DNA of 64,000 bases, taken from Ruminobacter sp964520475 (GTDB taxonomy: Bacteria > Pseudomonadota > Gammaproteobacteria > Enterobacterales > Succinivibrionaceae). The position numbers and the translations under genes are program-made. Below are positions 8,369-15,596 of this stretch, piece by piece (position 1 is the first letter of the stretch; every line of letters starts with the position of its first letter). The notes below the pieces were generated by a model that ran no database searches, had not been told where the DNA came from, and was given only the letters and a program-made list of their open reading frames with translations. The stretch covers positions 1 to 64,000 of the forward strand of contig CAZFNS010000010.1 in assembly GCA_964520475.1 (NCBI GenBank), given 5' to 3'.

Positions 8369-9157
8369 TCAGCTGAAGCTCTGGCCGTCGCCGGGATACT
8401 CGCCGGACTCCACCCTGGAGATGTAGAGTCTGACGGCGTCGGCGACGTTGCCGGTCTCCCGGAGGAAATTCCAGGCGAATTTGGGGGTGTGGCCCACGGT
8501 GAAACCCAGCGCGTCGTGCATGACCAGGATCTGGCCGTCGGTGAGATTGCCGGCGCCTATGCCGATGACGGGGATGCGCAGCTCCGCGGTTATCTCGCCC
8601 GCGAGGGCCTTCGGAACGCACTCGAGCACGATCAGCGACGCCCCGGCGTCCTGGATCGCCAGGCAGTCTTCTTTGAGCCGCAGGCCCGCGTCGCCGCGGC
8701 CCTGCACCCGGTACCCGCCGAACACGTTCACGGACTGCGGGGTCAGCCCCAGGTGCCCGCACACGGGGACGCCGTTGCTGACCAGGGTCCTGACCGTGTC
8801 TTTCAGGAAGGCTCCGCCCTCGAGCTTGACGACGTTCGCGCCCGCCCGCATGAGCAGAGCGGCGTTCGCGCAGGCCGAAGCCGTGTCGCTGTAGGTCATG
8901 AAAGGCATGTCCGCGAGGACCAGGGCGTTGGTCACGCCCCTCCTGACGCAGGACACGTGGTAGGCCATGTCGGCGATCGTGACCCCCAGGGTGCTGTCCC
9001 GCCCCTGCACGGTCATGCCCAGGGAATCGCCCACGAGGATCGCGGCTATGCCGGCGTCGTCGAACAGCCGGGCGAAAGTCGCGTCGTACGCGGTTATCGT
9101 CGCGAATTTTTTGCCTTCGTTCTTGAGTTTCTGCAGAGTTGACACTGTAACGGCCAT
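8369..9157 (-). CDS. panB: Ketopantoate hydroxymethyltransferase
   Basis: Transfers a hydroxymethyl group from 5,10-methylene-THF to alpha-ketoisovalerate, the first committed step of pantothenate synthesis. It has 262 residues against 264 in E. coli. TAYDATFARLFDDAG near 22-36, VGDSLGMTVQG near 42-52 and the metal/substrate segment LADMPFMTYS near 81-90 are conserved. It heads the leftward pan group, and an extended -10 promoter lies about 80 bp upstream, beyond which folK begins. Confidence 0.98.
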   Translation of the reverse strand: MAVTVSTLQKLKNEGKKFATITAYDATFARLFDDAGIAAILVGDSLGMTVQGRDSTLGVTIADMAYHVSCVRRGVTNALVLADMPFMTYSDTASACANAALLMRAGANVVKLEGGAFLKDTVRTLVSNGVPVCGHLGLTPQSVNVFGGYRVQGRGDAGLRLKEDCLAIQDAGASLIVLECVPKALAGEITAELRIPVIGIGAGNLTDGQILVMHDALGFTVGHTPKFAWNFLRETGNVADAVRLYISRVESGEYPGDGQSFS

Positions 9158-9236
9158 GGACGCACCATCCTTAGTTTCGCCGGAGGCGCCGCGCGGACGC
9201 TGCCGGGGGCGGGGTTCCGGACAAGTAATCTTATTA

Positions 9237-9245
9237 ATTATAGCA
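9237..9245 (-). promoter_or_regulatory. Extended -10 promoter for panB
   Basis: TGCTATAAT on the minus strand is a perfect extended -10. No clear -35 is seen at 16-18 bp, as is common for this promoter type. Confidence 0.55.
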
Positions 9246-9319
9246 CAGCCGGCCGGGAAAATGATTTAAATCGCGCTTGCCGCGCGCCGCGGCCGGGAAC
9301 GCCCCTCCGCCCGGAAAAA

Positions 9320-9907
9320 TCACGCGGGCCGCCCGAGCCCCGTCCGCAGCGCGAACCAGAGGCGGAGCGTCCGTTTCCCCGGCGGGACCCGTTTCCCGCC
9401 CCGGCCGTCCATGTGGGTGAGGCGGCGCATGGCCCGCAGATCCTCCCCGGGCAGGCCGCCCAGGCTGTCCCGGAGCTTCGTCCCGTCCGGCAGGGTGAAT
9501 TCCGGATCGATCGCGAGCAGGGGCACCACGGTGAAGACCCGGCGCAGGACCTCGGGATGGGGCAGGGTCAGGAATTCCCCGGCGCGCCTTTCGTCCCCGT
9601 AGAAGAGCAGATCGAGATCGAGCGTCCTCTCGCCCCAGCGCCGCGTCCGCGTCCGGCCGTGGGCCCGTTCGATGCGCTGCAGCGCCGCGAGCAGCCCGGG
9701 CGCGTCCGTCCCGGTTTCGAGCTCCGCCACGGCGTTCACGAAATAATTCTGATCCTGCGGCCCCACCGGCTTGGTGAGGTACAGCGGGCTGAGCCGCGTC
9801 ACCCGGGTGAGCGCGATCCCGCCGAGCTCGCGGGCCGCGTCGTAAAGGTGCCTCTGCGAGTCCCCGAGGTTGGATCCCATGCCGACCACGGCCCGTACCG
9901 TTTTCAC
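9320..9907 (-). CDS. folK: HPPK: 6-hydroxymethyl-dihydropterin pyrophosphokinase
   Basis: Transfers pyrophosphate from ATP to 6-hydroxymethyl-7,8-dihydropterin in folate synthesis. GMGSNLGDS is at 9-17, and RWGERTLDLDLL near 90-101 is the diagnostic signature. LTLPHPEVLRRVF follows. At 195 residues it is about 35 longer than E. coli FolK because of a basic C-terminal tail (from about 160) that has no motif I recognise. The start codon lies about 30 bp after the pcnB stop, so pcnB-folK form an operon as in E. coli. Confidence 0.96.
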   Translation of the reverse strand: MKTVRAVVGMGSNLGDSQRHLYDAARELGGIALTRVTRLSPLYLTKPVGPQDQNYFVNAVAELETGTDAPGLLAALQRIERAHGRTRTRRWGERTLDLDLLFYGDERRAGEFLTLPHPEVLRRVFTVVPLLAIDPEFTLPDGTKLRDSLGGLPGEDLRAMRRLTHMDGRGGKRVPPGKRTLRLWFALRTGLGRPA

Positions 9908-9940
9908 CGCCGCCTTTCTCCCGTGAAAGCCGCCGCGCGC

Positions 9941-11392
9941 CTACCGGCCGCGGCCCCGGCGCCCGCGCGTCCCGCCCGCGTGTTTTTTGCCGCCGGCCGG
10001 CGCGGCGCGCCCTTCCGCCGGGGCGCCGGACCCGCCGCCCTTTTTCTTCCCGGGCTGCCGGGACGCCGCGCCCTCCCCGCGCCGCGAGCAGGCCGCGTAG
10101 GCCTCGTCCCAGCTCGCCGCGGCCGCGGCGAGGGCGGGATCCATGTGGGCGCGCAGGCGCATGAAATCCACCGCCGCCCGGAAGCACTTGTTCGCCGTGA
10201 CCGCCTCAGGGGCGCCGGCGCCGCCCGCGTCCAGCGCCGCCTGGAGGTTCCAGATTTCCCCGATGATCTCCTCGACGGCGCCCGGCATGCGGGTGATGTC
10301 CGCCTGGGCCCGGAGGACCTTCGCGCCCACCAGGGCGGTCAGGTTCGCCGCGGAGACGTGCCGGCGCCCGGGCGAGGCGCGGTACCTCTGCGCGAGCCGG
10401 TCGACCAGCGGCCAGAGCAGCACCGCGTACAGGAACGCCGGCATGTTCGGCTTGCCCTCGCGGTGCCGGACGTCCGAGCGCCGCAGGGACTCGCCGATGA
10501 AGCCGGTGAAGTAGGAGCTGGCGTAAACGGGGCCCTGCTCGGCGAGGAACAGTTTCAGGAGGCCGCTCTCGAGCAGCGCGGCGAAGCTTTTCTCGCCGTA
10601 GCCGTTGAGGAAGAACTTGTTCACCTCCTCGAAGAACCGGCTGCTGTTGATGTTTTTGATCAGGGCGTAGTTGTCCCGGAACGCGTCCAGGGTGCGCTCC
10701 GAGATTTCGAAGCCCAGTTTGGCCCGGAAGCGGAACGCCCGGATGATCCGCACCGGATCCTCGCGGATGCGGACGGCGGGATCGCCGATCATGTCGATCA
10801 CGCCGTTCGCCAGATCGTAAAAGCCGCCGTGGAAATCCAGGATGCACCGTTCTTTGGGGGAATAGTACAGGGCGTTCACGGTGTAGTCGCGGCGCGCCGA
10901 ATCCTCCTCCACGCTGGTGCCGTAGCTGTTGTCGGCGGTTATGACCCCGCCGGCGCCGATCTTCGTGGCGCCGCCGGTTCCGGTCTCCCGGCGGAACGTC
11001 GTCACCTCGATGACGGTCTCGCCCCGCGGCTTCGGGAAAACGCAGTGGACGATGCGGAACCGCCGGCCGATGAGGCGGCGCCGGCAGCCTTTGACCGCCT
11101 TCTGCACCTCGGCCGGGGTGGCGCTGGTGGAGACGTCGAAGTCTTTGGGCTCCTGCCCGAGCAGGAGGTCGCGGACGCCCCCGCCGACTATGTAGGTTTC
11201 GAAGCCCGCCTTGATCAGCATGCGCGCCACCGCCAGGGCCTCCGGCAGGATCAGGCTCTCGTCGATCAGGTCGCCGGGCAGCCTCATCGGGCACGACCCG
11301 TCCCTCAGGGCGATTTTCTTTCTTTTGCCGGACTCCGCCGCCAGATATTCGAACACGCTCCGGTCCGCGCCGGACGTTTTTATTTTGCGCAA
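9941..11392 (-). CDS. pcnB: Poly(A) polymerase I
   Basis: Adds 3' poly(A) tails that promote RNA decay; a member of the class II tRNA-nucleotidyltransferase family. The nucleotidyltransferase core has GGGVRDLLLG and the catalytic DFDVSTSATP, then EEDSARRDYTVNALYY and REDPVRIIRAFRF. The C-terminus is a Lys/Arg/Gly/Ala-rich basic tail, comparable to the basic end of E. coli PcnB. No ATG precedes the conserved N-terminal region VAILRKI. In-frame GTG (11401), ATT (11395) and TTG (11392) cluster there, and AGGTGG lies 5 nt before TTG, so TTG is chosen. The internal ATG at 11287 would remove 35 residues that look homologous. folK follows in the operon. Confidence 0.93.
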   Translation of the reverse strand: MRKIKTSGADRSVFEYLAAESGKRKKIALRDGSCPMRLPGDLIDESLILPEALAVARMLIKAGFETYIVGGGVRDLLLGQEPKDFDVSTSATPAEVQKAVKGCRRRLIGRRFRIVHCVFPKPRGETVIEVTTFRRETGTGGATKIGAGGVITADNSYGTSVEEDSARRDYTVNALYYSPKERCILDFHGGFYDLANGVIDMIGDPAVRIREDPVRIIRAFRFRAKLGFEISERTLDAFRDNYALIKNINSSRFFEEVNKFFLNGYGEKSFAALLESGLLKLFLAEQGPVYASSYFTGFIGESLRRSDVRHREGKPNMPAFLYAVLLWPLVDRLAQRYRASPGRRHVSAANLTALVGAKVLRAQADITRMPGAVEEIIGEIWNLQAALDAGGAGAPEAVTANKCFRAAVDFMRLRAHMDPALAAAAASWDEAYAACSRRGEGAASRQPGKKKGGGSGAPAEGRAAPAGGKKHAGGTRGRRGRGR

Positions 11393-11588
11393 AATTGCCA
11401 CCTGTATGTATAAGAAAACGAAAAACGGGCGGCGGGAAGGCGAGACGGCGGACGCGGGGCGGGTCCCGCCGGAACGGCGGGACCTCCGGGCGCGCCCGGT
11501 CCCCGCTCCGGGGAGATCCCCGCGGCGGGAAACGGGCCGAAGCCCCGGGCGCGGCGGCGGCCGGAAACCGGAAAACACGCTCCGGAGA

Positions 11589-11626
11589 TTAACTTTCGGT
11601 CTTTCCGGGGAAAAACCGAAAGTTAA
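11589..11626. repeat. Perfect 12-bp inverted repeat (long hairpin) in pcnB leader
   Basis: TTAACTTTCGGT at 11589-11600 is mirrored by ACCGAAAGTTAA at 11615-11626. The 14-nt interior can itself pair (TTTC with GAAA), giving a stem of about 16 bp. It is A/T-rich against a G/C-rich background. No T-tract follows on either strand, so it is not a simple terminator. Confidence 0.85.
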
Positions 11627-11720
11627 CCCGCGGGCTTTTGACGGGCGGCCGCCGCGCCGGCGCGCCGTCTCGACCGCCGCGCCGCCGGGGCCGCCGTCGC
11701 AGCGGTCCCGGACGGCGGGC

Positions 11721-11729
11721 ATTTTACCA
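11721..11729 (-). promoter_or_regulatory. Candidate extended -10 promoter for pcnB
   Basis: TGGTAAAAT on the minus strand matches the TGnTAnAAT form seen before several genes here. No convincing -35 is present. Confidence 0.4.
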
Positions 11730-11827
11730 CATCGCGCGCCGCCGCGCACCTCCCGGGCGGCAAAAAACCCCTCGCCCCGGCCGCCCCGCCCCGGCCCGAC
11801 ATTTTTTAAAAAAACGCCGGCGGGGTA

Positions 11828-11856
11828 TTGACGAAAATAAAATTAAACTGCATAAT
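11828..11856 (+). promoter_or_regulatory. Strong sigma-70 promoter of the tRNA cluster
   Basis: TTGACG (11828-11833), a 17-bp A/T-rich spacer, then CATAAT (11851-11856). The following GCG is a G/C-rich discriminator of the kind associated with stringent control of stable RNA genes. The first tRNA begins about 48 bp downstream. Confidence 0.75.
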
Positions 11857-11904
11857 GCGTGAGATTTCCGGCGGCATCTCCGCATGCGCGCCGGGGTGAA
11901 ATAT

Positions 11905-11981
11905 GGCTACGTAGCTCAGCCGGTGAGAGCATCGCACTCATAATGCGGGGGTCACTAGTTCGATTCTAGTCGTAGCTACCA
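11905..11981 (+). tRNA. tRNA-Met (CAT), elongator, copy 1
   Basis: A 77-nt cloverleaf with encoded CCA. The anticodon loop CTCATAA gives CAT. The acceptor stem GGCTACG pairs with CGTAGCT, with a G1:U72 wobble at the end. It closely resembles E. coli elongator tRNA-Met (metT/metU). First gene of a five-tRNA operon. Confidence 0.95.
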
Positions 11982-11997
11982 TGACAGAGGTTCAGTT

Positions 11998-12072
11998 AGG
12001 GGTATCGTCAAGCGGTAAGACCCAGGGTTTTGATCCCTGTATGCGCTGGTTCGAATCCAGCTACCCCTGCCA
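11998..12072 (+). tRNA. tRNA-Gln (TTG)
   Basis: A 75-nt cloverleaf with encoded CCA. The stem CAGGG/CCCTG encloses loop TTTTGAT, anticodon TTG. Acceptor AGGGGTA pairs with TACCCCT. Only one copy with this anticodon is present in the cluster. Confidence 0.95.
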
Positions 12073-12094
12073 TCGGAATTTCACTTAAAAACAC

Positions 12095-12169
12095 TGGGGT
12101 ATCGCCAAGCGGTAAGGCAGCGGATTCTGATTCCGCCATCCCAAGGTTCGAATCCTTGTACCCCAGCCA
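12095..12169 (+). tRNA. tRNA-Gln (CTG), copy 1
   Basis: A 75-nt cloverleaf with encoded CCA. The stem GCGGA/TCCGC encloses loop TTCTGAT, anticodon CTG. Acceptor TGGGGTA pairs with TACCCCA. It is identical to the copy at 12262-12336. Confidence 0.95.
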
Positions 12170-12178
12170 TTTATACGC

Positions 12179-12255
12179 GGCTACGTAGCTCAGTCGGTTA
12201 GAGCATCGCACTCATAATGCGGGGGTCACTAGTTCAATCCTAGTCGTAGCTACCA
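12179..12255 (+). tRNA. tRNA-Met (CAT), elongator, copy 2
   Basis: A 77-nt cloverleaf with encoded CCA. It differs from copy 1 at a few D-loop and T-loop bases (for example CAGTCGGTTAG and TTCAATC). The same G1:U72 pair is present. Confidence 0.95.
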
Positions 12256-12261
12256 TCTTTT

Positions 12262-12336
12262 TGGGGTATCGCCAAGCGGTAAGGCAGCGGATTCTGATTC
12301 CGCCATCCCAAGGTTCGAATCCTTGTACCCCAGCCA
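12262..12336 (+). tRNA. tRNA-Gln (CTG), copy 2
   Basis: Identical to the tRNA at 12095-12169, with only 6 bp between it and the preceding tRNA-Met. It is the last tRNA of the cluster; miaB follows about 120 bp later. Confidence 0.95.
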
Positions 12337-12382
12337 TCTCCCCGGTCCCCGCCGTCCGTCCGGGAACGCGCGACGCGGGCCG

Positions 12383-12391
12383 TGATAAAAT
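12383..12391 (+). promoter_or_regulatory. Extended -10 promoter for miaB
   Basis: TGATAAAAT lies between the last tRNA and miaB, leaving a leader of about 60 nt. There is no clear -35. Confidence 0.45.
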
Positions 12392-12458
12392 ACGAAGGAG
12401 CTTAAGGGACCCGGCCGGGCGTCTCCGGCGGGGAAAGCGAACACCCTTCCCGCATTCT

Positions 12459-13778
12459 ATGAGCACTTTTTACCTGCAGACCTGGGGCTGCCAGATGAAC
12501 GTTTACGATTCCGGGCGTCTCAGAGACCTCATGACGAGCCGCGGCCACGCCGAGACGGACGACGTCGCCGCGGCCGACGCCGTGATCCTGATAACCTGCG
12601 CCGTCCGGGAAAAGCCCCGGGAGAAAGTCATAAGCCAGCTTTTCGCCTGGCTGAGCGAGAACCGCTACAAGCCGGGCGCGGTCGTGTGCGTCGGCGGGTG
12701 CGTGGCCGCCCTGGAGGGGGAAGCGCTCCTGAAGCGGGCGCCCATGGTCCGCGTGGTGTTCGGGCCCCAGACCATACACCGCGTCCCGGATATGATCGAA
12801 GAGGCCCGCCGCTCCGGCGCGCGCCTCGCGGACGTGTCCTTCCCCGCGGGCGAAAAGTTCGGCTTCCTGCCGTTCCCGAATCCCCGGGGGCGGGCTTCGG
12901 CTTTCGTCACCGTCATGGAGGGATGCTCCAACTTCTGCTCCTACTGCGTCGTCCCGCGCGCGCGGGGCCCCGAGTTCAGCCGCTCCCCCGAAAGCGTCCT
13001 CGCGGAGATCGCGGGCCTCGCCGCCGCGGGCGTGAAGGAAATCTGCCTCATCGGGCAGAACGTCAACTCCTACCGGGGCGCCGGAAGCGACGGCCGGACG
13101 GTGAACTTCGCCGAGCTGCTCTACCGCGCGGCCGAGGAGCCGGGCGTGGAGCGCATCAGGTTCACCACCTCCAACCCGCAGGATTTCACGGACGAGCTCG
13201 CGCGGGCCTACGCGGACCTGCCGCAGCTGGCCGGCGCCGCCCACATCCCCGCGCAGAGCGGCTCGAACCGGATCCTCAAGGCCATGAACCGCCGGTACAC
13301 GCGCGAGCGGTACATCGAGGTGGCGGAGAAACTCGGCGCGGCCCGCCCGGGGATCAGCATCACCACCGACTTCATCGTGGGTTTCCCCGGCGAAACGGAG
13401 GAGGACTTCGCCCAGACCATGGATCTGGTCGAAACCGTGGGGTTCGACCGGAGCTTCAGCTTCGTCTTCTCGCCGCGGCCCGGCACCCCCGCCGCCGCCA
13501 TGGCGGATCCGACCCCCCTGACGGTGAAAAAGGAACGGCTTTACCGTCTCCAGGCGGCGCTCGAAAGCCTGGCCCTGCACCGGAGCCGCGCGATGTTCGG
13601 CACGGTCCAGCGGACGCTGGCCGAGGGCCCCGCGGAGAAGGAGCCCGGGATGCTCCGCGGCCGGGCCGACTGCGGCAGAACCGTGATTTTCAAGGGAGAT
13701 CCCGCCCTGGCGGGAACATTCGTCAGCGTGCGCGTGACCGGCGTGGCCGGCCACACCCTGCGCGGCGAAACGATCTGA
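12459..13778 (+). CDS. miaB: tRNA-2-methylthio-N6-dimethylallyladenosine synthase
   Basis: Radical-SAM methylthiotransferase that converts i6A37 to ms2i6A37 in tRNA. The start is set by the conserved N-terminus MSTFYLQTWGCQMNVYDSG, whose Cys11, with CAVRE and GGCVA cysteines, binds the auxiliary 4Fe-4S cluster. The radical-SAM triad is CSNFCSYC near residue 155, followed by RGPEFSR where E. coli has RGEE. A C-terminal TRAM-like region ends at 439 residues, shorter than the 474 of E. coli. The Shine-Dalgarno site is weak. It sits immediately beside the Met/Gln tRNAs, as in E. coli, and leads into ybeZ 10 bp later. Confidence 0.97.
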   Translation: MSTFYLQTWGCQMNVYDSGRLRDLMTSRGHAETDDVAAADAVILITCAVREKPREKVISQLFAWLSENRYKPGAVVCVGGCVAALEGEALLKRAPMVRVVFGPQTIHRVPDMIEEARRSGARLADVSFPAGEKFGFLPFPNPRGRASAFVTVMEGCSNFCSYCVVPRARGPEFSRSPESVLAEIAGLAAAGVKEICLIGQNVNSYRGAGSDGRTVNFAELLYRAAEEPGVERIRFTTSNPQDFTDELARAYADLPQLAGAAHIPAQSGSNRILKAMNRRYTRERYIEVAEKLGAARPGISITTDFIVGFPGETEEDFAQTMDLVETVGFDRSFSFVFSPRPGTPAAAMADPTPLTVKKERLYRLQAALESLALHRSRAMFGTVQRTLAEGPAEKEPGMLRGRADCGRTVIFKGDPALAGTFVSVRVTGVAGHTLRGETI

Positions 13779-13788
13779 GCGCGTTATC

Positions 13789-14880
13789 ATGAAAAATCAA
13801 AACAACGGCGGCGTGATCCTCAAAACGGCCCTCGAGCCCGCGGACCGGGAGCGCCTCGCGAGCCTCTGCGGGCCCGTCGAGGAGAACCTCCGGCACGTCG
13901 AGCGCCGCCTCGGCGTGGAAATCACCTGCCGGAACGAAAACTTCAGCGTCGCGGGCCCCGAGGGCATGGCGAAAAAGGCCCTGCGCATCCTCAGGGAGAT
14001 GTACCTGGAGACGGCCCCCGTGCGGGGCGGCGGCGTCAGGGACCTCACCCCCGAGGACGTCCACCTCATCATTTCCGAAAACGTCCGGCTCGAATCCGGC
14101 GGCGCGGAGAACGCGGCGGAAAACGGAGAGACCGCCGGGGAGATCCGGACGAAAAAAGGGATCGTCCGGCCGCGCTCGCGCAACCAGGCCGAGTACGTCG
14201 CCAACATCCTCTCCCACGACATCAGCTTCGGCGTCGGCCCCGCCGGCACGGGCAAAACCTACCTGGCGGTGGCCGCCGCGGTCGACGCCCTCGAAAGGCA
14301 GCAGGTCCGGCGCATCATCCTCACGAGGCCGGCGGTGGAGGCCGGGGAGAAGCTCGGCTTCCTGCCGGGCGATTTCCACCAGAAGGTCGATCCGTACCTC
14401 CGGCCCCTGTACGACGCCCTCTTCGAGATGCTCGGCTTCGAGCGCGCGGAAAAGCTGACGGAGCACCAGATCATCGAGGTCGCCCCGCTCGCCTACATGC
14501 GCGGCCGCACCCTCAACGACTCCTTCATCATCCTCGACGAGAGCCAGAACACCACCGTCGAGCAGATGAAGATGTTCCTGACGCGCATCGGCTTCAACTC
14601 GCGGGCGGTCATCACCGGCGACATCACCCAGACCGACCTGCCGGGGCACGTGACCTCGGGGCTCCGGCACGCCCTCGCGGCGCTCGCGGGCACGGAGGGC
14701 ATCAGCTTCACCTTCTTCTCGCCGAACGACGTGGTGCGTCACCCCGTCGTCGCCCGGATCGTGCGGGCGTACGAGGCGTACGAGCAGAAAACGAAAAACG
14801 CGAAAAAGGACGGGACCCCCGCGCGGCGCGGCGGGAGCGCGGTCCCGGCGGAACCGGACGGCGGGGAGGAAAAACAGTGA
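13789..14880 (+). CDS. ybeZ: PhoH-like ATPase YbeZ
   Basis: Cytoplasmic P-loop ATPase of the PhoH family, thought to act with the YbeY RNase in rRNA maturation. Walker A is GPAGTGKTYLAVA near residues 150-162, and the Walker B region is FIILDESQNTT near 245. NQAEYVANILSHDISFGVGP leads into the P-loop. At 363 residues it is slightly longer than E. coli YbeZ (346), with extra residues at the N-terminus and a charged tail. It starts 10 bp after miaB and its TGA overlaps the ybeY GTG start, so it is translationally coupled. Confidence 0.96.
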   Translation: MKNQNNGGVILKTALEPADRERLASLCGPVEENLRHVERRLGVEITCRNENFSVAGPEGMAKKALRILREMYLETAPVRGGGVRDLTPEDVHLIISENVRLESGGAENAAENGETAGEIRTKKGIVRPRSRNQAEYVANILSHDISFGVGPAGTGKTYLAVAAAVDALERQQVRRIILTRPAVEAGEKLGFLPGDFHQKVDPYLRPLYDALFEMLGFERAEKLTEHQIIEVAPLAYMRGRTLNDSFIILDESQNTTVEQMKMFLTRIGFNSRAVITGDITQTDLPGHVTSGLRHALAALAGTEGISFTFFSPNDVVRHPVVARIVRAYEAYEQKTKNAKKDGTPARRGGSAVPAEPDGGEEKQ

Positions 14881-15473
14881 CGGAAGAGACGATCCCGGGA
14901 GCGGGCGCGGCGGCAAGCGCGTCCGCGAGCGAGGCGGAAAGCGGGGAGGAGTCGGCGTACGCCGGGGGCCCCGTGGCGGTGGATCTGCAGTACGCCGTGC
15001 CCGGCCGCGCCGGCATCCCGGCGGCGGAGGATTTCGCGGCGTTCGCGGCGGCCGCGGTGGCGCCTTTCCGCGCGGAGGCGGAAATAACCGTCCGCGTGGT
15101 CGGGCCGGAGGAAAGCCGCGCGCTCAACCGGACCTACCGGGGGATCGACCGGCCGACGAACGTGCTGTCCTTCCCGGCCGGGGCGGACGAGGACATAATC
15201 TTCGGCGGCGGGGACGGGCCGGACGGGGAGAACCCCTTCGCCGGGCCCTACATCGGCGATCTCGTCATCTGCCGGGACGTGGTCGAGCGGGAGGCGGCCG
15301 AGCAGGGCAAGCCCCCGCGGGCCCACTGGGCGCACATGGTCGTCCACGGCTGCCTGCACCTCCTCGGCTTCGACCATTTGAGCGACGCCGAGGCGGAGGA
15401 GATGGAAAGCCGCGAGACCGCCGTCATGCGCGCGCTCGGCTTCGCCGATCCCTACGCCGGGGACGGGCGCTGA
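14877..15473 (+). CDS. ybeY: Endoribonuclease YbeY (rRNA maturation)
   Basis: Zinc-dependent single-strand endoribonuclease used in 16S rRNA 3' maturation and ribosome quality control. The metal motif is HGCLHLLGFDH near residues 158-168, and the substrate-side motif TNVLSFP lies near 94. It has 198 residues against 155 in E. coli; the first 30 or so are an Ala/Ser/Glu-rich extension that could be dispensable. The GTG start overlaps the ybeZ stop in a GTGA junction with GGAGG 8 nt upstream, which fixes the start. Confidence 0.95.
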   Translation: MTEETIPGAGAAASASASEAESGEESAYAGGPVAVDLQYAVPGRAGIPAAEDFAAFAAAAVAPFRAEAEITVRVVGPEESRALNRTYRGIDRPTNVLSFPAGADEDIIFGGGDGPDGENPFAGPYIGDLVICRDVVEREAAEQGKPPRAHWAHMVVHGCLHLLGFDHLSDAEAEEMESRETAVMRALGFADPYAGDGR

Positions 15474-15494
15474 GACGGAACGCGAAAAATATCG

Positions 15495-15500
15495 TATAAT
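15495..15500 (+). promoter_or_regulatory. Candidate -10 element for corC-lnt
   Basis: TATAAT just after ybeY, with no good -35. The resulting leader of about 90 nt would contain a perfect 11-bp G/C hairpin at 15529-15553. Confidence 0.4.
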
Positions 15501-15528
15501 TTTCTAAACTTAAGACCCGGGAAACCGT

Positions 15529-15553
15529 CCGTCCCCGCGCGGCGCGGGGACGG
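15529..15553 (+). promoter_or_regulatory. Perfect 11-bp hairpin in corC leader
   Basis: CCGTCCCCGCG (15529-15539) pairs with CGCGGGGACGG (15543-15553) around a 3-nt loop. There is no T-tract, so it is unlikely to be a terminator. It lies 44 bp before the corC ATG, whose own Shine-Dalgarno site is poor. Confidence 0.5.
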
Positions 15554-15596
15554 CGGCACCGGACACACGGAGCGGTACAACCGAAATTTTGCCTAT

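Larger units (their letters stand above)
11402..11827. other. Long intergenic leader region between pcnB and tRNA cluster
   Basis: A roughly 425-bp, very G/C-rich region with no credible gene on either strand. It contains a 38-bp hairpin at 11589-11626 and a candidate leftward pcnB promoter near 11721-11729, and would supply a pcnB leader of about 320 nt. Confidence 0.6.

Noticed and set aside
11402..11862. Frames on both strands between pcnB and the tRNAs
   Set aside because: Arg/Pro/Gly-rich translations without motifs. The region is better explained as a leader and promoter.
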